From contig JAIXZU010000115.1 in the NCBI GenBank assembly GCA_027489415.1, positions 1 through 6,721 on the forward strand: a stretch of DNA of 6,721 nt, written 5' to 3'. Both the position numbers and the translations under genes were made by a program. How positions within the stretch are numbered: the stretch's first letter is position 1; the number at the start of each line of letters is the position of its first letter. The DNA comes from Alphaproteobacteria bacterium (GTDB taxonomy: Bacteria; Pseudomonadota; Alphaproteobacteria; UBA2136; UBA6156). Under the pieces are notes generated by a model that was given only the letters and a program-made list of their open reading frames with translations, searched no databases and had not been told where the DNA came from. Of this stretch, positions 1 to 6,675 are shown piece by piece.

Positions 1-533
1 GGCCCTACACACTCTGCATCAACGCCACAGGCGTTAAAACCTATGCCAACAAAACCGAAGCCATGGCCGCCTTCACCCGCTTCCGCTCTCTTGGTTTCGT
101 CCGCTTTAACGTGCGTGGCCCCGGCATAACTCTCTCCAAAGCTAACGGCCTCCAAACCGCCACCGCCCTCGGCAGCATGGCCGCAGGCCCTGTCACGCTC
201 GAAGGCCTCGCCTTCTCACGCCGCTTTAACAATGCCAATGAAACCATGGCGTACCTAGACCGCCTCTTTGCCCAAGGCTACCGCAACGTGGATGTCGGCA
301 TGATGCAGATCAACTGGCGCGTCCACGGCCACCGCTTCAGCAATGTCCGCGAAGCCCTCGAACCCACCAACAACCTACGTTACGCCGTTTCCTACCTGCT
401 GGAACACCGCCAGACACGGGACTGGTGGGGCTCCGTCGGCCGTTACCATAGCGGTACCAGCGTGTACGCCAATCGCTATATCCGTAACGTCTACGCCATG
501 TACCTGCGTATTCACAGGGTCAGCGCCGGCTGA
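1..533 (+). CDS. Lytic transglycosylase, SLT/goose-lysozyme-like fold (5' truncated)
   Basis: The reading frame is open from base 3 to a TGA at 531-533, with no convincing start, so the gene begins before the window; the ATG at 63 is internal. The visible 176 residues contain VDVGMMQINW (288-317), the GxMQxN motif of SLT-type lytic transglycosylases. They are followed by an Asn-Leu helix and a WWGSVGRYHSG segment (423-455) that matches the aromatic C-terminal part of the fold. These enzymes cleave the MurNAc-GlcNAc bond of peptidoglycan in the periplasm; in conjugative elements (VirB1-like proteins) they open the wall for the transfer channel. The catalytic Glu normally lies upstream of the visible part, so activity and signal peptide cannot be judged. 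The stretch before the motif holds two similar TL-hairpin-helix units (see repeat). The stop overlaps the next start as TGATG, implying co-transcription and translational coupling. The family call is firm; the conjugative role is inferred from context. Confidence 0.82.
   Translation, partial: PYTLCINATGVKTYANKTEAMAAFTRFRSLGFVRFNVRGPGITLSKANGLQTATALGSMAAGPVTLEGLAFSRRFNNANETMAYLDRLFAQGYRNVDVGMMQINWRVHGHRFSNVREALEPTNNLRYAVSYLLEHRQTRDWWGSVGRYHSGTSVYANRYIRNVYAMYLRIHRVSAG
6..296 (+). repeat. Two diverged copies of a transglycosylase subunit (protein-level repeat)
   Basis: Two segments of the transglycosylase fragment align with each other: 6-113 and 192-296. Both begin with a TL dipeptide after Pro-Tyr or Pro-Val, and both then carry a short strand region. 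Each ends in a helix of the form N-x-x-E-x-M-A-x-x-x-R-x-x-x-x-G-(F/Y), finishing x-x-x-x-V. The second copy runs straight into the GMMQIN motif and is the one expected in the family. The first looks like an extra unit or an unusually long insertion. The DNA is not closely conserved between the copies, so any duplication is old. The alignment was made by eye. Confidence 0.35.
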
Positions 534-2290
534 TGAAATGGTCCCCCACCCAGCAGCAGGTGCTCTCCTACACAGGCAGCAGCTTGGTCGTGGGCGGCCC
601 GGGCACGGGTAAAACCACGGTCTTACTCGCGCAGGCCGAAGCTCTCGCCCGCGCTGGCCACAAAGTCGCACTGGTCACCTTCGCTTTCCGCAGCCACCAG
701 TACCTCAAAAGCCTTGCCACACCCTCGCAGCAGGCCATCTGGCCGCAGCTCGCTACCGGAACGGTGCGTGACCTCGCCATCCAGCAACTGCACACCGCAG
801 GCCACAGCTTCAGCTTTGCCAGTAATAACCAGGTTCGGGAAATCCTGCGCGGCCTCATCCCCGCGCAGTCGTTCCCGGGCACCCTGGAAGACGCCGAGCA
901 CATCATCCGTGCCGCCAAGGCCCGCGCCAAAAAACTGCCGGAGGCCGACCGCTACTTCACCCTCGTCCAAGCTTATCAAGCTCGCCTTGAAGAACTCGGC
1001 CTTGCCGACCGCCACGACATCATCCGCCGCCACGTCCTCGGCATGCGGGATGGCTCCGTCCCCCCGCTCCCAGTCTCCTACCTCTTGCTGGACAACCTCC
1101 AGGACGCCACCGAACTCCAGCTCATCTGGCTCCAGATGCACATCGCCAGCGGCGTCACGTTAAAGCTCACTGCTGATGACGACCTCACCGCCTTCGGACC
1201 GGACGGCGCCCAAGGCGAAGCCGCCATCACCGCCACCGAAAACTGGCCGGAAATCACACGCTTTAACCTCACCGAAACCTACCGCATTCCGCAAAGCCTC
1301 GCCCCAGCTGTCGGCAAGGTCGCGCGTCAGTTAAAACACCGCATTTCCAAAGGGCTCGAAAGCGTCAATCCCCAACCCGCCACGCTGCGTGCGGAAGTCT
1401 TCCCGAACGCGCCGGCCGAACACGCCTTTTTGGCGGAAACCTGTGCCGAACACGCCCGCCGCGGCCAAAGCGTCGGTCTCATCACGCGCACGCACTTTGA
1501 AGCCGCCTGTCTTACCCATGCGCTGCGCAAACACAACCTCAATCCTGCCAGCTTCGCGCGGCTAATCTGGGAAGAACCGACACCCCAGATCGTCCTGTCA
1601 CTGTTGTATCTGATGCTCAATCAAGCCAACAACGGCCACCTCCATCTCGTCATGCTCGGCTTCAGCGTGCCACCCACCACCACCGCCTATCTGTTCCAGT
1701 CGGGGCTGGACGCCTCCAGCTGGGCCGCCCAAGGCTATCCCCTGCCACCCATGCCGCAGGAATCGCCCACCACGGTCGCCGCGGTCCAGCAGCTGCGCCG
1801 CGCCCTGCGCAGTGCCAGCCAGTTGCTGCGCGCGGCCACGTCCGGCGCACCGGAAACCATGAACCCGCGCAGCGTCTTCAAGGCTCTGGTCGCCGAACTC
1901 CTCCCCCACCTGCCGGAGTCCGAGCACCCCGCCGCCTTGCTGGCAACTGACATGCTCCTCGGCCTCTCCGGCAAACTCACCGAAGTCCTCCCCCGCGTCC
2001 GTACCGAAACCCTGCCGGACATGTCATCCCCCATCACCGTGGCACCGGTGCGGGAAGTGCGTAACCAGCAGTTTAGCACGGTCATCATGCCCTATGCTAG
2101 CGTGGGTAACTGGCCGTCGCGCGGTACGCCGCTACTGGGAACGGACGCCGACCACGAACGCCGGCTGTTCTACCTCGCCATCACCCGCTCGCAGGGCAAT
2201 TTGCTCTTCACGCGCCACACACCGGAAGCCACCCCCTTTGTGGCGGAGCTCCAGCAATCCCTGAAACAGCAGGCCCGCAAAGCCGCGTAA
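533..2290 (+). CDS. UvrD/Rep-like superfamily 1 helicase with altered catalytic motifs
   Basis: The 585-residue protein follows the SF1A helicase motif order. A Gln-containing N-terminus (SPTQQQV) precedes Walker A, GGPGTGKTT (residues 21-29, Lys27). Motif Ia is near VTF (48-50), motif II is LLLDNLQD (184-191), motif III is TADDDLTAFGPDGA (213-226), motif IV is ETYR (248-251, Arg251), a motif V equivalent lies near 501-520, and motif VI is ERRLFYLAITR (542-552, Arg552). The family couples ATP hydrolysis to ssDNA translocation or unwinding in the cytoplasm. Several key positions differ. The catalytic Glu of the usual DExxQD is Asn188, the Gln of motif III DDQ is Leu218, and the TxHxxKGLEF consensus of motif V is not kept. 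At 585 residues it is shorter than UvrD (about 720), suggesting reduced 1B/2B subdomains. The start at 533 overlaps the transglycosylase stop by one base with no strong ribosome binding site, so translation is probably coupled. The fold is clear; whether it is an active helicase is doubtful and its role in the element is unknown. Confidence 0.82.
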   Translation: MKWSPTQQQVLSYTGSSLVVGGPGTGKTTVLLAQAEALARAGHKVALVTFAFRSHQYLKSLATPSQQAIWPQLATGTVRDLAIQQLHTAGHSFSFASNNQVREILRGLIPAQSFPGTLEDAEHIIRAAKARAKKLPEADRYFTLVQAYQARLEELGLADRHDIIRRHVLGMRDGSVPPLPVSYLLLDNLQDATELQLIWLQMHIASGVTLKLTADDDLTAFGPDGAQGEAAITATENWPEITRFNLTETYRIPQSLAPAVGKVARQLKHRISKGLESVNPQPATLRAEVFPNAPAEHAFLAETCAEHARRGQSVGLITRTHFEAACLTHALRKHNLNPASFARLIWEEPTPQIVLSLLYLMLNQANNGHLHLVMLGFSVPPTTTAYLFQSGLDASSWAAQGYPLPPMPQESPTTVAAVQQLRRALRSASQLLRAATSGAPETMNPRSVFKALVAELLPHLPESEHPAALLATDMLLGLSGKLTEVLPRVRTETLPDMSSPITVAPVREVRNQQFSTVIMPYASVGNWPSRGTPLLGTDADHERRLFYLAITRSQGNLLFTRHTPEATPFVAELQQSLKQQARKAA

Positions 2291-2332
2291 CCCTCGCTGA
2301 GGGCGGAAAAGATGGGGCGAAACAACCTCATC
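2291..2332 (+). other. Short hairpins after the helicase-like gene
   Basis: CCCTC (2291-2295) and GAGGG (2299-2303) form a perfect 5-bp stem with a 3-base loop directly after the TAA. A second, imperfect stem pairs GATGGGG (2311-2317) with CCTCATC (2326-2332), with one G-T pair. Neither is followed by a T run, so an intrinsic terminator is not supported. The GAGGG arm also sits 8 bases before the ATG at 2312 and could act as a Shine-Dalgarno sequence if that start were used. Confidence 0.25.
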
Positions 2333-2360
2333 TCCTCGCTAACACCAATCCGCCACACCC

Positions 2361-2390
2361 TGTCAGTTTTTTCGCGCCACAAAACTGACA
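2361..2390. promoter_or_regulatory. Perfect 10-bp inverted repeat, candidate operator or parS-like site
   Basis: TGTCAGTTTT (2361-2370) is the exact reverse complement of AAAACTGACA (2381-2390), separated by 10 bases. The arm centres are 20 bp apart, about two helical turns, which suits a dimeric DNA-binding protein contacting one face. It lies 56 bases before the preferred start of the sigma/ParB-like gene, in the gap after the helicase-like gene. The stem is AT-rich in its inner half and has no T tract after it, so a terminator is unlikely. ParB and KorB proteins bind inverted repeats, and regulators often bind near their own genes; binding by the adjacent gene product is inferred. I did not see another complete copy in the window. 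Confidence 0.5.
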
Positions 2391-2430
2391 TTTCCCTCAA
2401 TCCATGCCACAGTGGGCTCAATAACAAGCC

Positions 2431-2436
2431 AGAAGG
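2431..2436 (+). promoter_or_regulatory. Ribosome binding site deciding the start at 2447
   Basis: AGAAGG lies 10 bases before the ATG at 2447. It supports this start over the in-frame ATG at 2312, which also has a possible site (GAGGG at 2299-2303, 8-base spacing). The 45 residues between the two ATGs do not resemble the Ala/Lys-rich sequence that follows, and the inverted repeat would fall inside them, so 2447 is preferred. Confidence 0.5.
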
Positions 2437-2446
2437 CCACTTTCGC

Positions 2447-2581
2447 ATGACCAAAGCCACCAAGGGCAAGCCCGCCGCATCCGCCAAAACCACTGCCAAA
2501 GCCACACCCAAGGTCGTGGCCAAAGCATCGCCTGCAGCGGAAGCAAAGCCCCAACCGGCTCGTCTCGTCGCCGTCAAGGCC
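2447..2581 (+). repeat. Low-complexity segment encoding an Ala/Lys/Pro-rich basic tail
   Basis: The first 45 codons of the sigma/ParB-like gene are dominated by Ala, Lys, Pro and Thr. The pattern is AK spaced by two to four residues (SAK, TAK, VAK, EAK), made from repeated GCCAAA and GCCACC-type codon blocks. Acidic residues are almost absent. Such tails in bacterial proteins bind DNA without sequence preference and often vary in length between strains. Confidence 0.5.
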
Positions 2582-4762
2582 GCCAGCGCCAACAAGGTAC
2601 TGGCCGCAGCGGAGGATCTCAAAGCCGCGGACGAAGGCTACCAGCTGGCCCGCAGCAATGCGGTCAAGTACCTGCACTCGCGCCGTCAGGCCATTTACGC
2701 CCTCGCCCGCCATTTCCACCTGGACGCCGAAGACCTCAATCAGGAAGCCTACGAAGTCCTCCTCACCTGCCTGCGGGATTTCAATCCCCATTACACCAAG
2801 GCGGATGGCACCACCGTCTCCGTGCAGTTCAACACCTTCTTCGGCAACCGCCTCGAAGGGAAGGCATTGGAACAACGCAACCGGGACCCCGAATACCAGG
2901 CCCGCCAAGCCCACCTCTCGGACATGTCGGACGCCGACCGCGCCGAATTCCGCAAAAATCCGCCCCTGCTGGTGCAACACCTTGATCAGGAAACCACGAT
3001 GCAGGAGTCGCTGCGCGGCGAAGTCGCCGCCTCGCAGCGCTCGCGCCAAACCAATCTGCTGCTGAAAATCGCGCAGGACAGCTTCATTGAGAAGAAACTG
3101 AACGACCTCATCGCCGCGGAGCGGGACGACAAGCGCCGCGCCGCCCTCATGCACGTCAAAGTCGGTGGCGTCAGCAGTTTTGAGGAAATCGCCTACCACT
3201 TCGGCGTGACGGACTCCCGCGCCAGCCAGATTCTGAACGAACTGATGGACGCCTTCTATATCCAGCGCCTTCTGGACGGGGACCTCAAGTCCGTGGTCTA
3301 CGACTTCAAGAAACTCGGCCTCCAGCCCAAACGCGCCCAACGCCTGCTGGAAGAATCCATGCGGAACGCGCCTCTGCCACGCGCCACGGAAATCGCCACC
3401 CTGTTCGGGCCGGAATATCCGGACCTCCGCGACATGCTCCTCAAACTGCCCAAGCCGCAAGCCCCCATCGCACAACTGGAAACGGAGGATCAAGCCTCAC
3501 CGGAAACTGCCGATCAAGGTCCGGCTTTGCCCGCCCAGCTAACGGCGGTGGAAGAAGACCAGTTCCCCCTCGTCGGCATGGAATGGCGCGAACTTCCCAC
3601 CCTCACCGGCCTAGGCATAGTCTTCCGCCCGCATCCTACCCAGGCACCGGAGGACATGGCCCACATCAAGCAAATCGCCGCCCATCCGGTGGAAACCTGG
3701 CCACCCATTCTCATTACCCCGCAGGGGGAAGTGATTGACGGCGAACGCCGCATCGCCGCCGCCCGCGCCCTCGGCGCCAGCCGCATACTCTGTCAGGTAC
3801 GCCAGTCACCATCCGCAACCAGTCTCAAGCAACTGCGCGTGGTTCTCAACTCTCGTGTTCGCCCGCTGGACAAACTCGAACTCTATTTTGCCATCGGCGC
3901 CCTCTCCGAACTCGGGCTCACCCAAGGCGCCATCGCCACCGCCCTCGGCACCAGCCGCCCCAACGTCATCGTCTATGCCAAGGTGAAGGAGAAGGCCACG
4001 CCGCGCCTGCGCCAGCTGTACGAAGACGGCCTGATCCAGATCACCAACGCCTCCTCGGCGGTGGACCTCCCAACATCCGCCCAGGACGAAATGGCCGACT
4101 TCATCCGTCAGTACGGCGCTGGTTGGGGCAGGGGCCCCCAGTTCAACGAGCTCTACGCCGCCGCTGCAGAAAACCAGATTGCCGCCTTGGCACCCTCGCC
4201 GTCACTGCTCACCAGCTCACCCGCTACTTACCATACACTTTCCACCGGTGGGCAATCGAATGTGGCTCCTATCGGGGCTTATCCCGCTGCCGCACCGCAG
4301 GGGGCCGCTGGTTTACAGCTGGTCGCACCGCCCGGCGCCCTCTCGCCAACCCTTGCTAACGCCTTGAAAAAAAGGCAGGAAGCCCTCGAAACCGCCCTGA
4401 GGGACAGCGAAACTTGGGCCCGCCAGCGGGAGGCCACCATCGCCAGTCAAACCAACCAGATTCATGAGCTTCGTCAACAACTTGACAGCTACAAGCGCGA
4501 GATCGAAGCCCAAGCCCTGATGCAACACGGCGACGCCGCCACTATGGCGAATTACCTGAAGGAAATCAAAGCCTTCTACGCCGTACAGGAGCGTCTCGCC
4601 AGTGCCATCCATCAGCTTGAAAAGACTCACACATCACTCCGTAGTCTCAACTTAACCCACCGTCAAACCATTGAACTGGAACAACTTCTTGAAAAAGTCG
4701 ACGCCGTCCACACCGCACTCCGCGTCGCCCTCGTGAAAAATCCCACACCTGCCCCCAAATAA
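2447..4762 (+). CDS. Sigma-like plus ParB-like fusion protein with coiled-coil C-terminus
   Basis: From the start at 2447 the protein has 771 residues. Residues 2-45 are a basic Ala/Lys/Pro-rich tail like histone H1 or AlgP tails. Residues 72-145 resemble sigma-70 region 2: DAEDLNQEAYEVL (93-105), then DFNP, then FNTFFGNRLEGKALEQRNRD (128-147), matching the DLxQEGxxGL, FDP and FSTYA pattern. The Trp pair of housekeeping sigmas is absent. Residues 245-267 (FEEIAYHFGVTDSRASQIL) resemble the region 4 helix-turn-helix. A ParB-like domain starts near 373 (FPLVGMEW). It contains EVIDGERRIAAARALG (428-443), the GERR nucleotide-contacting box of ParB CTPases, and then a KorB-like helix-turn-helix, LTQGAIATALGTSRPNVIVYAKV (491-513). 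An Ala/Pro-rich linker (about 580-635) leads to coiled coils at about 636-690 and 700-755, a likely oligomerisation region. The expected role is DNA binding for segregation or regulation of the element, perhaps with RNA polymerase contact. Sigma function is not established; the region could be DNA-binding only. An alternative start at 2312 would add 45 residues. Confidence 0.8.
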   Translation: MTKATKGKPAASAKTTAKATPKVVAKASPAAEAKPQPARLVAVKAASANKVLAAAEDLKAADEGYQLARSNAVKYLHSRRQAIYALARHFHLDAEDLNQEAYEVLLTCLRDFNPHYTKADGTTVSVQFNTFFGNRLEGKALEQRNRDPEYQARQAHLSDMSDADRAEFRKNPPLLVQHLDQETTMQESLRGEVAASQRSRQTNLLLKIAQDSFIEKKLNDLIAAERDDKRRAALMHVKVGGVSSFEEIAYHFGVTDSRASQILNELMDAFYIQRLLDGDLKSVVYDFKKLGLQPKRAQRLLEESMRNAPLPRATEIATLFGPEYPDLRDMLLKLPKPQAPIAQLETEDQASPETADQGPALPAQLTAVEEDQFPLVGMEWRELPTLTGLGIVFRPHPTQAPEDMAHIKQIAAHPVETWPPILITPQGEVIDGERRIAAARALGASRILCQVRQSPSATSLKQLRVVLNSRVRPLDKLELYFAIGALSELGLTQGAIATALGTSRPNVIVYAKVKEKATPRLRQLYEDGLIQITNASSAVDLPTSAQDEMADFIRQYGAGWGRGPQFNELYAAAAENQIAALAPSPSLLTSSPATYHTLSTGGQSNVAPIGAYPAAAPQGAAGLQLVAPPGALSPTLANALKKRQEALETALRDSETWARQREATIASQTNQIHELRQQLDSYKREIEAQALMQHGDAATMANYLKEIKAFYAVQERLASAIHQLEKTHTSLRSLNLTHRQTIELEQLLEKVDAVHTALRVALVKNPTPAPK

Positions 4763-4774
4763 CCGCCCCCACCC

Positions 4775-4803
4775 TTGAAAATCAGCCATTTGCCCCCCAT
4801 AAT
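4775..4803 (+). promoter_or_regulatory. Sigma-70-type promoter for the exported-protein gene
   Basis: TTGAAA (4775-4780) and CATAAT (4798-4803) are separated by exactly 17 bases. Each hexamer differs from consensus (TTGACA, TATAAT) at one position. Transcription would start near 4809-4811, only 2-4 bases before the ATG at 4813, so the mRNA would be leaderless or nearly so. This agrees with the absence of a Shine-Dalgarno sequence before that ATG. It was found by eye and not tested. Confidence 0.5.
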
Positions 4804-4812
4804 CTTTCTACC

Positions 4813-6675
4813 ATGCACATCCGCAGCCTGACTTTCATTCCCCTAACCATGGCTATGGCCATGCTTGTTGTTACAAATCAAACTCATGCGGACAATCCCT
4901 CTCAGGGTGCCTATGATACAATTCCGACAGACCTTTACACCTCGCCCAATAACGGAGCCCTTCCAAGTGGCCAGATAAACGTTGTCCCAGGCATGGCTGA
5001 GACCACTGCAGTCAGTAAAGAAAAAGCCAGTGTACCGGCTGATAATTCAAATCTTTTGGGATGTGGTGGGGTAGGTCAAGGTGAATATACCAGTGGCCTC
5101 TATAACATGCCAGAAACGTTCGCAAAATTTCAGCAGGATGTAGATTCTCTTCTCTCACGCCAAATGTTGGTCATGAACTATTCCATGCCCCAAACGGCTG
5201 CTTTATTTGATCAACTGAATAACTTCGGTAATCAACGCTACCAAAGCTTTCAGCAGGGCTGTAATCTGGATTCTTTAAAGCAAGACGCAAAAAAACAGTA
5301 TCTCGACGCTTGTGTTACCAAGCTCACTCCGGATCGTAAAACTAAAATTACGGCACTCATGACGGGTGATACAGCTCCTAAAGAACCACTTTTATCGTCA
5401 ATGGCATACGCCCAAGCGTGGGAAATATGTTCAAACCAATACGTGAGTGATACTGCAGCCGCGACAATGCGCAAGGATATGAACACACAGTTCGCAAATC
5501 AAGTACGTATGGTGGAAAACGTAACAAATGCACTAACTCCACTTCTATGCCCCGTAAACGGAACAGATACCGACACCCAGGGCTGCTGGCAGACACTGCT
5601 AATTCCTCAAGTTCGCCTATGTTTAGATAGTTCTTTGGGTTGCACTGATTCTAATGGATATAAGGTAAACCCACCTCTCCTAACCATGTCTCGGTATTTT
5701 GATACAATGCGGTTCATAATGGATGAAATTGTCATTGCCAGACACGTAATCGACCTTAACCAGCAATTAACCAAAAATAACGTGGATGGTTCAACCCAAA
5801 AACTTGCAGCAAGTGAAGCAACATTAAGTCTGAGTAACGCAACTTATCAAAGGCTTGGGTCAGCAGGAGGAGCAAGCAGCACCGTACTTATGGGATACCC
5901 AGTTAATGAGAAGTTGGTGCCGGATCTCTCGGTAAGGGATTTTCAATTAAACTACTTGAATTGCAAGGATCCGGATCTAACCACGCCCCTTAAAGAGTAT
6001 GCGCGCAAATTAACGAGTCGTCTAAGTGACCGTAAAAGTGGAGCTGTAACTATTACTCCCCTAATTCTTGAAGCAGACGATTATGACAAACCGCTGGAGA
6101 AACTTGGCCTAACTGATGCATCAGAGGAGCAAATAAAGGCACTTAAGTCGCTCAGTTGGGCTAGCCTAGGCTGCACAGCCAATCAACAAATTCCAATGTT
6201 TGACCCCAACATTATGGCATCATTACAAAATCAATGTATGCCAGAAGACCGATATGCCTACTACGCGATGGCAGGAAATGATGTAGCTTTGACAGCAACA
6301 AGAGATGTATATCGTTACCTTAATCAGCAACTTAAACAAGTCTACACTCGATTGTTAACTGAAAGTGTTGTCCAAAAGACTGAAACATCAACAAGTGCTG
6401 ATTCAACAGTATCCTCTGATCCAGTTATAAGTCCGGAGCTCAACGCCCGCCTTGCACGTGTTGTGAAAGAAGTTATGATTCCCGAAATAGAAACTCAGAT
6501 TGAAAGACTTAATGATCTAACAGTCACACGGGGTGAATTCGCGCAACGCGTCCAGCAAATTTATGCCACTAAGTCAGGTTGCATATACGGCAATACACTC
6601 GGACGCAGTAGCACGGGCGGACCAGCACGATATCGTTCAAGTGCCCGCCCATTTAATGATGGTAATAAAGAGTAA
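4813..6675 (+). CDS. Exported cysteine-rich protein, probable conjugation apparatus component
   Basis: This 620-residue protein starts with a classical Sec signal peptide: Arg4, a hydrophobic run over residues 5-20, and a likely cleavage after Ala26 (THA, then DNPS). This supports ATG 4813 over the in-frame ATG at 4849, which would remove the charged end. The mature part has no further membrane segment, so it should be periplasmic or secreted. It has 12 cysteines (84, 150, 167, 206, 246, 258, 270, 277, 384, 454, 475, 590), an even number that suggests disulfides. The early LLGCGGVGQG followed by an amphipathic region and SMPQTAALFDQLNN recalls the start of TraH and of the ICE family PFL_4711 (TIGR03755). 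The resemblance is by eye and weak, and this protein is longer than those. Base composition is far more AT-rich than the upstream genes, and it has its own probable promoter. The function is not established; a transfer-channel or pilus-assembly role is inferred from context. Confidence 0.7.
   Translation: MHIRSLTFIPLTMAMAMLVVTNQTHADNPSQGAYDTIPTDLYTSPNNGALPSGQINVVPGMAETTAVSKEKASVPADNSNLLGCGGVGQGEYTSGLYNMPETFAKFQQDVDSLLSRQMLVMNYSMPQTAALFDQLNNFGNQRYQSFQQGCNLDSLKQDAKKQYLDACVTKLTPDRKTKITALMTGDTAPKEPLLSSMAYAQAWEICSNQYVSDTAAATMRKDMNTQFANQVRMVENVTNALTPLLCPVNGTDTDTQGCWQTLLIPQVRLCLDSSLGCTDSNGYKVNPPLLTMSRYFDTMRFIMDEIVIARHVIDLNQQLTKNNVDGSTQKLAASEATLSLSNATYQRLGSAGGASSTVLMGYPVNEKLVPDLSVRDFQLNYLNCKDPDLTTPLKEYARKLTSRLSDRKSGAVTITPLILEADDYDKPLEKLGLTDASEEQIKALKSLSWASLGCTANQQIPMFDPNIMASLQNQCMPEDRYAYYAMAGNDVALTATRDVYRYLNQQLKQVYTRLLTESVVQKTETSTSADSTVSSDPVISPELNARLARVVKEVMIPEIETQIERLNDLTVTRGEFAQRVQQIYATKSGCIYGNTLGRSSTGGPARYRSSARPFNDGNKE

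Noticed and set aside
21..35. AACGCC/GGCGTT hairpin at the window start
   Set aside because: It is a 6-bp stem inside the transglycosylase coding sequence with no regulatory context.
623..1141. Minus-strand open frame opposite the helicase-like gene
   Set aside because: It lies opposite the conserved helicase motifs and has no recognisable protein features.
2385..2413. CTGACA in the right arm of the inverted repeat as a -35 element
   Set aside because: At 17 bp the hexamer is CACAGT, matching the -10 consensus at only three positions.
2363..3493. Long open frame on the minus strand inside the sigma/ParB-like gene
   Set aside because: The sense frame has recognisable domains; the antisense frame is a by-product of high GC and gives no family resemblance or ribosome binding site.
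4482..4487. Consensus TTGACA within the coiled-coil coding region
   Set aside because: No acceptable -10 element at 16-18 bp spacing.
4848..4863. CATGGC/GCCATG hairpin near the start of the exported-protein gene
   Set aside because: It follows from repeated Ala and Met codons in the signal peptide; the stem is only 6 bp.
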